Source of the DNA: Numida meleagris
Lineage: Eukaryota > Chordata > Aves > Galliformes > Numididae
DNA: 64,000 nt
Assembly (NCBI RefSeq): GCF_002078875.1
Contig: NC_034412.1
Span: 8,612,688-8,676,687 of the forward strand
Direction: 5' to 3'
Below are positions 10,411-22,747 of the stretch, piece after piece. A model generated the notes under the pieces. The model saw only the letters and a program-made list of their open reading frames with translations, was not told the DNA's origin and did not search any database. Position numbers and translations under genes: made by a program. Numbering within the stretch: the stretch's first letter is position 1; every line of letters begins with the position of its first letter.

Positions 10411-13400
10411 CTAGGTTTTCAGAGCCTCAAGTGCCAAGGCCACGAGACCGGGCATGCTGCGTGCCAGCGAGTCACTCTCCAGCCCCACCAGCCCAGCAAA
10501 AGCCGTGGGCCGGCCGCCCACTGTGGCCCGCACCTGCGCTCGGTACAGCCCCTTGGTGTTTTTTGAGCTTAGGTCCACCAGGATCTGTGGGGAGAGGAAA
10601 ACGCTGTCAGCCCCAAAGCTGGGGTGCAGTGACATGCTGGTGGTGGCACTGCTCACACCTCCTGGAAGGTCATGGCCAGGTCCGGCTCTGGCACCTGCAG
10701 CACCCAGGCGTAGAGCTCCTGCACCACGCCAACCCTCAATGTGGAGGCATTGAGGCCAGGGCAAGCTGCAGCTGGGGGGAAACAGGAGAGAGATGGAGGG
10801 GGGTGCCAGGGGGTGTGTGGGGTCACCGTGCTGCAGCCAGCCCCAGCGCTGGGGTGCAGTGCTGAGGTTGGATTTGTCACCATCCCCATGGCGTCACACA
10901 GCACAGGAGCTGTGGGTTGCTTACCTCTGCCTGTGCCTGCCTCCTCCTCCTCCTCCAGCCCTGGCATCGTGGGCACCAGCTCTCGTTTCTCCCTTGGCAC
11001 TGAGCCTGCATGAAAACATAATTGGTGAGGTTCTCAGCAGGCACTGCCTGGGCACGGAGCTTGGTGGTGGGTACCCCCACCAGCCCCATACATACCCCAC
11101 CAGCCCCATACCTGATCAGACCCACACCCCACCAATCCCCCCCGGCCTCCCAGGGCTCACGATTCAGCATGAGGTTCCCAGGTGACTCTCCTGGTGCCTG
11201 CATGGCCTCCAAGGGGGTGTCAAGGTTCAGCTCTGCCCTTAGCTGGGTGAGAAAAGCTCTGCCCTGTCCCACCAGCTCCTCTACCACCTTCTCACTCTGC
11301 TGCAGAGAAGAGGAGGGGGACAGTGCAGACAGTGGAGTGCCCATGGGGTGCTGCAGGGGTATGGTCCTTGCTGGCACCATCATAGGGGCAAGGCTCCCCT
11401 TAGCCCATTTCTTCCTAAATACCTGTAAGAAGAGCCACATCTCCTCATGGAGCTGCTCCCCGTCTGGGGTGGGTGCCAGGGGGCTGCCCCCTGCCGTGGC
11501 CCTCAGCGCCTGCACCCAGTCCTGCAGCCGTGGCCCCACAGACCCAAAAAATTCCCTGAAGGTGGGCAGCTGCCTGCAAGCACAGCAGGGCGAGCTCAGG
11601 TGGGTGCCTGGTACCACCTGTCCCCTGGGCACTGCCACCTCGCTTGCACCCCTGGTGGGACCTGGGAAGAGCAAGACCCTGCTGCTTTGGGCTGAATGCA
11701 AGAAGCCATATCAGTGCCGACGTCCCTAAAACTTGACCCCACCCCGCCGCCACAACCCACGATGCCCACACATCCGCCTTTACCTGCGGGGTGGTCTCAG
11801 GGGTCCCTCAGCTGTGGGGTGATCAGCCATCGCTGGGTCTGCAGAGACAAGCAGGGGGCAGGAGAGATGAGGTGTCGGGCAGGGTGTTGGTGTTCCAGCC
11901 ACCAGCACAGGGGTTGCACATCCCCAAAGGGTGGCACAGCCCATGTGAGTACCTGGGACATCCCTACGGATGCGGATGGGGAAGAGGTGCCCGTAGATCT
12001 TGCCCAGGAGCTGGGGCAGGGTGCGGGTGAGGAAGGAGAAGTCGAGCTGGTTTTGGATGAAGTCCCCAGCCCGGCGCAGGAGACCCACCAGGGTCTGGGC
12101 GTAGGAGTGCAGCTCTGTTGGTCCAGCAAGAGAGCTGTGTCCCCAGCACTGTGCCAACCCAGCTCAGTCCCCCAGCCCCGTGCCATTGCTTCATCTCACC
12201 GCATCTCCTTGTCTGGGCACGGCAGGTCTCATCAGCAAGGTGGGTGCAGCTGGCTCGGCCCGGGGCAGCCCGGCAGGACCCCGCATAGAAGGAGCAGAGA
12301 CGAGTGCGCTCCAGGGGCTGCTGCTCAGGGGGCAGCTGGGATAGGGCCAGCAGGTCAAAGCAGCTTGGTTCCCGGCTGCCAGGAACAGCTGTGAAGGCAC
12401 AGCACTGCTGTGAGATGCTGAGCCCCCTGGGGTGCCACCCTGTGCCCCCCACTGGCACTCACGGTCCATCTGCAGGCTGAGCCAGTCGGCGAAGGCAGCC
12501 ACACGAGTGTAGACGCCCGGTTTGCCCCGCTCGCCGCAGCCGTCACCCCACGAGGTGATGCCGTAGAGGACAAAGTGATTTGAGGAGGGGTCCTGGCACA
12601 CCAGTGGACCCCCCGAGTCACCCTGGTGGGGGGGGGACATCCACACATCAGCCCAACCAGGACACAGCGGGCTGGGGGACATGCCTGGCACTGTGTGCTC
12701 ACCCCATGCCCAGGGCACTGCTGTGTTGTGGGGTGGCGTTACCTGGCAGGAATCGATGCCCCCGGACAGGTACCCGGCACAGAACATGGCGCTGGTGAGC
12801 AGCTCCCTGCCCAGGGCTGCCCGGCATGTCTCCTGGCTGAGCAGGGGCACCTGTGCCTCCATCACCACCTCGGCCGATGGCCCCTCTGCCAGGCAAGGCG
12901 CCGTTACAGGGTACCCCATGCTTAGGGTGCCCACACTCTCTCCTTTTTGGTCCTTTGGCTTGGTGGCTTGGCACTGAGCATGGAACCCATGGGTGCTGGG
13001 TGGCACCTACCTTCATACAGGGACCCCCACCCCGCGATGTGGCAGGGGGTGCCGGGGCTGGGCTCGGTGGCAGCGCTGGGCAGGCACACAGGGATTACGG
13101 TGCCTGACGGTGCCAGCGGCTCCGCCAGCTCCAGCAGCGCCAGGTCCCCGTGAAACGTCTTGGGGTTGAACTGAAGATGAAGGGAGTGTGAGGGGTTATG
13201 GGGCGTGTAGGGATGATCTGGGGGTGCCCACCTCCACTGACCTTGGGGTGAGGCACGATGCGCCGCACAGGTACTGCCCGCTCCCCGGGGTCCGCCTTGC
13301 CCAGCTCGTGGTCGCCCACCACCACCGTCCATGCCAACTCGTTCTGGTTCCTGGCACAGGGATGGAGAGCGACGATTAAGGCTTTGGGGACAGCAGTGCC

Positions 13401-15786
13401 GCCCCACGGCCCCGTTCCCACACCGTACCCGTTGAAGCAGTGGGCGGCGGTGAGGGCCCACGCGTGGCCCACCAGCACCCCGCCGCACACCAGCTCCCCG
13501 TGCAGCCGCACGGACACCAGCCACGGCCAAGCCCCGTGCCGGGCCGCACTGCCGCCCATGATGCGTCCTCGGGGGGCTGTGCTGTCGGTGGGGGGGTCCG
13601 CCCGGAGCCCGCAGCCCTCTGAGGGGATAAAGCTGTGAGAAGCGTGGCCGTGGAGGGAGGTGGCAGTGGGGGTAGGACGCGCTGTCACGCCTCATCGTGC
13701 TCACGGAGGCGAGCGGGCGGTGGGCCGGGGGCACCCTGCGGGCCGGCAGCTGCCGACGCTAACCTCTGCCCCCCGGCGCAGCATGGGGCTGGGGGTTGGG
13801 GGGGCTGTGGGAGCTGCTGTCCCCGGCTCACCTGGCATCGCTGCCGCCGCACTGGCATTCAGGGCTGCCTTCGCCAGCACTGTAGGATGGGTTGGTGTGG
13901 TGAGTGGGGGACATTTTGCCCGCTGCCCCCAGTGCCACCCGATGTCCTCGTCATCCTCAGTGGCTCTATGTCCCCAGTCTGTACGCCCAGTGCCTCTGTC
14001 CCACCCCAGATCCTCCACCCCTCAGTGTGTCTGTGCCCTCGATATCTCCATTCCACCCCATATCTCCCTGTCCCACCTCAATCCCTCTGTGACCCCTCCA
14101 GTGCTCCATCCCCCTCCTGAGCCCCCCGTGCTGCCTATTTTCCATCCCACCCTATCTCCTACATCATTTCCAATCCCCCATCCCCATTTCCCCATCTCTC
14201 CCAAAACCTCCATGCCCCGAATCTCATCTCACCCCAGATCCCTCCTTCATCCCCAGTTCTTCCCACCCCCCAATCCCACCCACATTCCCAATCACCCCTC
14301 AGTGTCTCTATTCCCATTTCCCCATCCCAATCCCTCCAGCCCACAAATCTCACCCCACATCCCTCCTTGATCCCCAGTTTTTCTCCCCCTCATCCCACCA
14401 CATACTGCTCCATCCTCCAACATCTTCCCTCTCAAAGTCCCCCAGCTTCCCCCTCCCACCCTCACTGTCCCATATCCCCTCCAGGCAATCTGGCGCCCCA
14501 TTTGTTATTGTATGGTCTCCCCTCTCCAGGAGGAGCTGGGTGCCCACTCACGGCACTCCTGGAGGCGGTGCTGGCAGCGCTGGGCACTGAGCAGGGTGCA
14601 GGCAGGCTGGGTGCCCTGAGGGGGGCACAGGCGCAGGTAGGGAGCACAAGCCTGGCTCAGTGCCCAGTGGCGTTGGGGCAGCTCGGGCAGCGCTTGGGCA
14701 TCCAACAGGGCCTGGCAGCTGGGGGGCACGGCGGGGGGCACGGCAGGGGCTGTGGGGACATTGGGGTTGTGGGCATCCTCACATCCTCATTGCCCCCTTC
14801 CCACCTCTGCCTGGGCCATCCCAGGGTGGGTGGGGAGGGGGCATGGTGGGGCTGCTGTGTTTTGGCAGGGACTCCTGAGTGTCAGGGTATGTTTTGGGGG
14901 GATATTTGGGGTGGGAAGAAGGGGTCAGGCAGTGCTTTGGGTTGGGCTTCGGTTTGAGGAGGATCTCAAGAGGTTGGGGAGCTGCTTGGGTAGGGTCTCC
15001 AGGCAGTGTTTCACTAGGGTCTCTAGCAGACAGGGCACTGCTTTGGTAAAGCCTATAGGGGTGGCAACTATGGGGGATACGGTCTGGGTAGGATCTTGGG
15101 GCATCATTTCAATGGGGTCTCTATAGGGGTTGGGGTACGGCTTGGGTAGGGCTGTGGGAGGGATGAGACTCACGTGGGCAGCGTTGGGTGAGGTTGGCGC
15201 AGGGGGGGAAGAGGCAGGGGGCACAGAGCCCGCAGGCACCCCATTGCTTCTGCTGCTCAGCCAGCGCCCGCTCCAGTGCCAGCAGTGCGCTCCTCAGTGC
15301 TGCCTCCAGCACCAGTGTCCCCCGGCTCGACAGCGCTGCGTGGAGTTCACTCAGACCCCTGTGACCCCCGCCACAAAGCCCCCAGCCCAACATCCACACC
15401 CCAGTGTCTCCGTGATGGGCGTTAGGTGGGCACAGGCTCTGGCAGTCCCATTGGCATTGCTTGGGGTGATGTCACCTCCCCATGGGGTTGGCACATGAGC
15501 AGGTGGAGGTGGCATGGGCAAGATGGGGAGCTGAGCATCCTCTGTGTGCCACCTCCGAAAATAAAATGAATGAATCCCAGCTCCTACAGCTCCACCCCCA
15601 AAACCCAGCCCTAAGGATGCCCCGTGCCCACCGCTGGCACTGACCTTGCAGGACGCTAGCTGGCATGGCGTACAGCCCCTGGCCCATGGGAGCCCCCGCA
15701 GCCAGCTGTAGGAGAAGCAGCATCACTGGGGAGGATAGGATGACCATGGGGACAGCACCCCGAGTCCTTTTCCTTCCTTGCTCCAT
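10411..15786 (-). CDS. PRSS56: Serine protease 56, trypsin-like
   Basis: Secreted trypsin-family protease, linked in mammals to eye size. Exons (minus): 15786-15641, 15358-15174, 14749-14552, 13879-13832, 13618-13429, 13350-13242, 13170-13011, 12885-12743, 12622-12463, 12388-12200, 12114-11953, 11838-11784, 11573-11423, 11299-11161, 11005-10925, 10771-10659, 10584-10411; about 800 residues. Seen: hydrophobic N-terminus; Arg|IMGG activation site near 212; His252 in TAAHC, Asp301 in HGDLALL, Ser396 in GDSGGPL; Asp390, six before Ser, predicts cleavage after Lys/Arg. The C-terminal part ([16 protein letters not shown]) resembles human PRSS56, which I recall as about 603 residues; the extra length is mainly exons 2-4 and 12-15. 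The exon 1 donor is uncertain: strong AAG|GTCAGT at 15645/15644 breaks the frame, weak CA|GTGCCA keeps it. A second in-frame ATG is at 15747. Confidence 0.9.
13920..14480. repeat. Pyrimidine-rich low-complexity stretch in PRSS56 intron 3
   Basis: The plus strand is dominated by imperfect repeats of short C- and T-rich words such as CCCCATC and ATCCC over about 560 bases, between the third and fourth coding exons. It has no coding signature. Confidence 0.55.
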
Positions 15787-15851
15787 CCCAGCCAGGCAAA
15801 GGTTTTAGGGGGTGAGCCCTGAAGTGCCCGAGGCGGGCGAGGAGGCACAGA

Positions 15852-15857
15852 TATATA
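15852..15857 (-). promoter_or_regulatory. TATA box of PRSS56
   Basis: TATATA, read on the minus strand, lies about 65 bases upstream of the chosen PRSS56 start codon. The spacing suits a short 5' UTR and supports the start at 15786 rather than a distant upstream exon. Confidence 0.55.
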
Positions 15858-17415
15858 CAGTGCCCCCCGGGCGGTGGGAGGAGAGAGGGGCCAGGGGAGC
15901 ACAAACAGGCGAGTTCATTAATGTCGCGCCAAGATGCCAGCCCGGAGGGGGGGTCCGGGCTTGGGGACGCAGCTCGGGGCCTCAATGCATCCTTTGTTTG
16001 ACGGGGCCTCCGGGCGGGCAGCATCAGACGGGCGCTGCGCTCCGGCGCTGCCCGCAGCCCTTGATCATTTTCACGCCAATCTCGGCCCCGCCACCCTCTC
16101 TCCTCCCCAACGGTGCCCCCCGAACTCGGCCCCGGGCCCTGGGGAAGGGGCAGCTGGGAGCGGGGGGGGCGGGGAGAGGCGGGCGGGTGGGAACGCGACG
16201 GCGGTGGCGGCGGTGGCGGGCGCTTCAAAGGCGGTCGACGGGCACCGAGAAGCAGAGATGGGGGGCCCATGGAGCAGGGGGTGGCTTTGTGTCCCCGCAG
16301 CCCACAGTGCCGGACAGACGCCTCCCCTCAATGCCCTTGGCTCCAAGCTTTTGGGGTGCCCCCTTTGCCACCCTCCCCATGTTCCCATCATCACTCACTT
16401 GGGGTGCCCGTGTCCCCAGACCCATTGGGGTCTGGCAATACCCACACCTTTATCTCTGCCCGCGTCCGTCTCTCCGTCCCCATTAGGGGAAGGCGTGCCC
16501 ATGTCCCTGCGCCCACTCCGGGGGTCCCCACGCCCCCATTCCCATCCCCATTAGAGGAAGGGGTGCCATGTCCCCGTGCCCACTTAGGGGTGCCCACGCC
16601 CGATCCCGAGCCCCATTAGGGACAGGGGTGTCCCCGTGCCATGCTGCACTCCCCTCCTGCCCTCCCGGCCCTAATTGTGCCAGCAGGACGCTGACAATGC
16701 CGCTTCAGTGGCACATCAAAGGAGCGGCGCTGGCGGCGCGCGAGGGCACCGCTGGCACTGGGACAGCCCCACGTGAAAGCTCCCACCTCGGCCCCCCCCT
16801 CTGCCTGCCTGGCATGGGGACACCGCGGGGACACGCTCCTGGGGGACGCTGTGCCACCCCACCACCGGGAGCATCCCCACGCCCCGTCTTCCGTGGCCAT
16901 GCCCATGTTGTCCCCATTCGCTCCTGGGTGACGCGAAGTCACGCGATGGGGTCAGCATTTGGTGCCCACGGAGGTGCTGCTCACCGGCCCCACGGCAACA
17001 CTGTGCCCCCCCCAACCCCCAACCCCGGTGCCGGTGCCAACCCCATTAACCTAATTGGCGCCGGCGGTGGCAGTGGGACCCCAGAGCGGGTGGGACGGTG
17101 CCCCCGAGGCCCCCAATTGTCCGATAATTGGCGTGGGCAGCCGAGCCCGGCCGCCACCCTGGCGACATGCCCTGGCTGGCGGGGGGGCACCGGGGGACAT
17201 CCTCTGGGGTGCCCACCTGGATGCGGAGGTGACAATACAGGGGGTCCTCCGTGGAGTGGCAAGGTGGTGAGGGGTGATGGGTCAGCCCAGGGTGTGGCGT
17301 CAGGGTGGAGGGGCCGGCTGCGGTGTGACTGTGGGTCTGGGGGGGCGGTATTTGGGGCTGGAGGGTCACATTTGGGGCCGGGGCAAGGGCAGCAGTAAAG
17401 GCGGGGTGGTGGGAT

Positions 17416-17502
17416 GGGGGCGTGGTCACGAAAGGGGGCGTGGTCCCGCGGTAGAGTGGGGGGAGAGGGCGTGGTTTTGCCGAGAGCGTTGGGGGCGTGG
17501 TC
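17416..17502 (+). promoter_or_regulatory. Four GGGCGTGGT boxes upstream of the SLC12A9-type gene
   Basis: GGGCGTGGT occurs near 17418, 17436, 17467 and 17493, two to three copies being preceded by extra G. This is the GC/GT-box type bound by Sp1 and KLF proteins. The array lies 220-300 bases upstream of the start codon and stops just before an assembly gap. Confidence 0.5.
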
Positions 17503-17517
17503 TGCTCGGAGAGGCGG

Positions 17518-17652
17518 NNNNNNNNNNNNNNNNNNNNNNNNNNNNNNNNNNNNNNNNNNNNNNNNNNNNNNNNNNNNNNNNNNNNNNNNNNNNNNNNNNN
17601 NNNNNNNNNNNNNNNNNNNNNNNNNNNNNNNNNNNNNNNNNNNNNNNNNNNN
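17518..17652. other. Assembly gap (135 N) in the SLC12A9-type promoter
   Basis: The gap ends 68 bases before the start codon at 17721, so part of the core promoter and 5' UTR is missing. Very high GC content on both sides is the likely cause. Confidence 0.99.
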
Positions 17653-17720
17653 GGCCGGGGAGCGGGCGCGTTCGGGGCCGCTGCGGGCCTGGTCTGGCCG
17701 GGCCGGCTTAGGTTAGGGCC

Positions 17721-20700
17721 ATGGCGAGCTCGGAGCGCAGCGCGCTGCTTACGTACCGCCTGTGCGGCGGTTCCGGCGAAGAGGAGCGGGGCCGGGAACG
17801 TGGCCGGGCCGCCGCCGCCGCCACCCCCCGCAAGCTGCCCACCTTCCTGGGTGTCGTGGTGCCCACGCTGCTCTCCATGTTCAGCGTCGTCCTCTTCCTG
17901 CGCCTCGGTGAGTATCTCCTGGACTCCCCGGTCCCGGGCCCTCCTTGGGCATCCCCTGCCTGCAGCCCCAGCGCCCACCCCGAGCTCCCCCGGCTGCGGA
18001 CCCTCTGCTCCTCCGGTGCTCCCCCGGGTCTGGGTCCCAGTGCCGCCCCGTGCTCCCCACTCAGCTCCCGGTGTCTTCCCGGCACCCTCCCCTGAGCATC
18101 CCAGTCTGGAGTCCCAGTGCTCTCCCCCAGGCCTTCCTGTTTAGGAGCTCCCAGCTCCCTCCATATCCCCCAACCTCAAGCTGAAGTCCCTGTATCCCAG
18201 CCAGGTCTCCCCCAGTCTGAGGTCCTAGTGCTGTATGCTCCCCCCCACCCCATACACCCCTTCAGTCTGCAGCCCCAGGGCTCCTGTGGTACCCTCAGGG
18301 CAGGAACCCAATCGGAAGCCTCAGCATCCCCAGTCTGAAGGCCCCTCTCCCTGGGACAGGATCCCTGTGCCCTCCCAAGTGCCTTCCCTAACTCAGATCC
18401 CAGTGCCCTTGTGTCCCCCCCCCACCCCACAGTATCAGGACCCCGCTGCTCTGAGCATCCTGCAGTGCTGCACCCCAGTGCCCTCCCTGTTCCCTGTGGT
18501 GTCCTCAGGGCTGCGTCCTGGTGTCATGCCCCAGGACTGGGCTTCCCTCCGTCTCCACTTTGTTGGGAGGACACAGATTGGCTCCCAGTCTGCTCCAAGT
18601 TTGAGCTATAAGCCTGGTACTGGGCAGTATGGGGGACGTTAGAGTTGGGGGCAGGCTGGGCCTGACCAGGGGCAGGCAGCAGCCCTTCTGAGGTACGCCG
18701 GTTGGAGATGCCCTGGTCCAGCTCAGATGGAGGCCCGGACAGGAGGTCTGGTGGAGGCTTTTCCTCTTTTGCTTTCCGCCTGCAGAAAACCTTGGGCGGG
18801 AGTTGGCTGTGTGCCGGGGGGCCTGGAGGGGGCCCTGAGCCCCTTCCTGTGGCTGTGAGATATCCCAAGCGGCGAGGTGGGAGGCACAACCCGGTCCCTC
18901 GTCCCTTCCTACCCCACAAGCTTTGCCCTCCAAGGCACTCCCAGGCCCACACTGAGCCCAGACCCTCATTGGGGGTGGTGTTACCTAAGGAGAGGGCATA
19001 GGGGAAGTGTGGGGCTGGTGGGAGGGGAGCTGCTGAGAAGAGGAACTATCCCACTTAAGGGGGACCCGGGCAGCCCCCGCCTTTTCTGCACACTTCAAAC
19101 ACACCTCTGGCTCTCCATGACCTGGAGACCCCCAGCCCCTTCTGGCTGCCCCCACTTTGCTCTCCTGGTACCTCTTATCTCCACCCTCAGCTTTTAACAC
19201 TGGGATGGAGGGAGAAAACCCAGCCCTGAGGGCTCCCTGCTGCTCCCCCTACTTCCCCGAGCCCTCCCCTTGGCATCTCTGTGGCCAATCTCGTGGCTGA
19301 GATAGGGCATCTCCCACTACTGTTGTGGGCAACCCCTTCCTGCCCACAGTCCTGCTTGCTGCTTGCAGCCTGACTGTGCAGGGACATGAGGGAGTCCAAG
19401 TGTACCACGGAGCCCCCAGGGGCTGTGGGAGCTGGGCTTGGTGCCTGGCTGACAGGGACGCCCTGGGCTGCTTTTGCTTCCTGGTTTGCAGTGGGCCACC
19501 CTGCCGTCTCCTCCCTCCCTGCTTGTTTGCTCTCTGGGTGTGTGGCTCTGTGGGCACAGCAGGAAGATGCCCTGAGGCTGGGGGTAGTGGCTGGGCTGGC
19601 ATGCATGGGGATGGGGCAGCCCCGTGGGGTTGTTCATGCCCAGTTAACGATAGGTTGACCTTGGCAGGGTTCGTGGTGGGCCACGCTGGCTTGTACCAAG
19701 CTCTGGCCATGTTCGCGGTGGCCTACTTCATTATCGGCATGACGGTGCTGTCAGTGTGTGCCATTGCCACCAACGGGGCACTGGATGCTGGAGGAGCCTA
19801 TTGTATCCTTTGCTGGGTGCGGGAAATCCTGGGGGGACGCTCAGTGGCACCTGGGTGCCACAGTGGGGCTGTGGGAGTGATGGGGCATTCATGCCTGCTG
19901 GGCATTGGTTTGGGTTGCTGACTCGTTCCCTTGACTCCACCAAGACATGATCAGTCGTGCCCTGGGCCCGGAGTTCGGGGGCAGCATTGGGATCATGTTT
20001 TTCCTGGCCAACGTGTGTGGCAGTGCCCTCTACGTGCTGGGGCTGGTGGAGGCGGTGGTGGACAGCTTCGGGATCCCGCCAGGTAAGTTACCCTATAGCC
20101 GGGGACATGGGGCATCCCTTCTCCAAGCAGCCATAGCACTGTGCCTGGTGCCTGGCATGACTTGGCCAACCCCTGGTGCCTGCTCCGAGCCCTACTGATC
20201 CCTGTGTGTCTCTGCCCAGGGCAGAAAGTGGGTTCAGGCGTTCACGTCCTCCCCCAGAGCTATTGGTACGAGCTGCTCTATGGCACCATCCTGCTGGCCC
20301 TGTGCCTCGTCGTGTGCCTGGTGGGTGCCTCCATCTACGCCAAAGCCACCTTCCTCATCTTCCTCATCGTGGCGGGTGTGCTGGGCACCATCCTCGTCAG
20401 CTTCTTTGCCACGCGGCCCCTCGGTGTGCCCATCCGTATGCCACACCTCAACAGCTCGGAGACTGAGAACGGCAACTTCACGGGCTTCTCACTTGCCACT
20501 CTGCGAGAAAACCTGGGCGGTGAGGACAGTGAGGGCTTCCCGTGGTCCCCATCGTGGTCCCATACCTGCTGGGGTGGAGAGGGGTGGCATCGGCCTCTGA
20601 ATCAGCAGAGGCTCAATGGAGGGTGTGGGGAGCTCGAGGGCACGGGGGGTGGTTTGTCCCATAGTGGCCCTCCTTTGGGGACAGGGGTGTTAATGAGAGG

Positions 20701-22672
20701 GCATGTGGCAGGGCTGTGCCACCCCGAGCAGCCCGTCACAGCCTGTGCCCCTGTGTCCTGCAGGTGGGTATGGGGTGGACTACACCACCGGGCAGATGAT
20801 GAGTTTCAGCACTGTCTTCGCGGTGATGTTCAATGGCTGCACCGGCATCATGGCAGGCTCCAACATGTCAGGTAGGGAGCGGGGTGGCACTAGGATGAAG
20901 CTGAATGGTGCAGGGGGTGCTGCACCTATGGTGTGGTGACACTACTGCCCTGCCCGCAGGGGACCTGAAGCGCCCGAGCTACTCCATCCCGCGGGGCACC
21001 ATCTCTGCTGTGCTCTTCACCTACCTCGTCTACAACCTGCTGGCTTTCCTCATGTGTGCCACCTGCAACAGGTACGGCCACTGTTCCCTTCTGGGGTTAT
21101 CAGTGTTGACACGAGCTAAGGTGAGTGTCACCATGTGCATGTCCCTCTCCAGGACCCTCCTGCAGAAAGATTACGGCTTCCTGCGTGACATCAGTATCTT
21201 CCCACCTCTGGTCACGGTGGGCATCTACGCTGCCACGCTCTCTGCAGCCATGAGCAACCTCATCGGGGCATCCCGCATCCTCTATGCCCTGGCACGGGAT
21301 GATCTCTTTGGTGAGTGCCTGGAATGTGCTGGCACCAGCCAGAGCCCAGTTGGTGCCAGGGCTGTTCCCACAACATGAGCTCTCCTTGTGGTTGGGGTGA
21401 TGGTGCTCTGTGGATCAGTGTGGGCTTGGGGTCCCGAGGCTCGTTTTCTGTTCTACCCAGCAATACCTAGTCCACCCTGGGGTTGGCAGTGCCGCTGCAG
21501 GTGATGTGGGGTCTACAGAGCATACCTTGGTACTGCCAGGCTGGGGACGTGCCTGCACACCAGCGTGCCTGCAGGGATGCCAGCACTTGTGCCAGGGCAC
21601 AGTGGGGACCCTTGCCCCATTCCCAGCACTCAGAATGGGGGCAGGGCTCATGGCCAAGCCAGTTGGTGGCCTTTGGGCTGCCTCCTGCCTTGTGCCTGCC
21701 CAACATGTCTGCTCTGCCTGCAGGTCGGGCGCTGGCGCTTGCCAAGAAGACGTCTGCAAGCGGGAACCCCATCATGGCAGTCATCCTCTCCTGGCTGGTG
21801 GTGCAGGTGAGTTTGCTGGAGATTCTCCTGTCCCAGTCCCTGGGCTTCATATCCAAGCTGTGTGCCCCCTTATGGGACTTCTTCGATTTGTTTACACTCT
21901 GTGCCCCCCGTGCTCTCCCCACAGCTCGTGCTGTTCTCTGGGAAGCTCAACACCATCGCAGGGGTTGTCACTACCTTCTTCCTGCTGGTTTATGCCACCG
22001 TCAACCTGGCCTGCCTGGCACTGGAGTGGGCATCAGCCCCCAACTTCAGGTACCTGCTGCCTGCTCTGTAGTGGGCTGTCCACCCACTCATCTGTCCATC
22101 CATCTGCCTACAGGGCATGGAGGAGACCGCCCTCTCCTTGAGCATTAGGGGGGCAGAGACCCCTCAGGAGGGAGACGAGGATAGTCCCTGTGCCCTGGCA
22201 CCGTGTTACTGAGCAGGCACAGATAAATGCAGCACCATCGGGTACCCCCCGTCCCCTCCCTGTAGGCTTTCCAGAGGTAATTTATAGGCTGTGCCGCCCG
22301 GCATCCCCCGGGCAGCTCGCCAAGCAGTGATGGAGCCCACTTTCCATTAGCGCTAATTAAACTAACAAGGAAAGGGAGAGGGTGGGGGATCCTGCCTAAG
22401 GGGGGAGGAGAAGATCTTCCAGGAAGGACACTGTGTGACAGGCAGCCCCAGCGTGGGGCGGCGGGTGTGGGGCTGCCCTAAGCTGGGGGGGCAAGGCAGG
22501 GTGGCTGGGGGGGCCTGGGTTGAGTACAGCCCCCCCAGCTCAGCCCCTGTTCCCCCTTCCTGTGCCTGAGGACGTGGGGCACAGACAGACATGGACTGGT
22601 GCCTGGGGGGAGGCTGTGGGGCCAGGTAGCAAAGGGCCCCTTGTCCATCCCACACTTCAGTGCCCCCCCCCT

Positions 22673-22747
<75 letters not shown>

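Larger units (their letters stand above)
15900..17720. promoter_or_regulatory. GC-rich divergent promoter region between PRSS56 and the SLC12A9-type gene
   Basis: The stretch is rich in G, C and CpG, especially 16020-16250 and 17300-17720, and separates two genes transcribed away from each other. No coding frame here shows family similarity. A short AT-richer patch near 15915-15930 contains TTCATTAATG. I read it as a CpG-island promoter for the plus-strand transporter, with PRSS56 using its own TATA box at the left edge. Confidence 0.55.
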
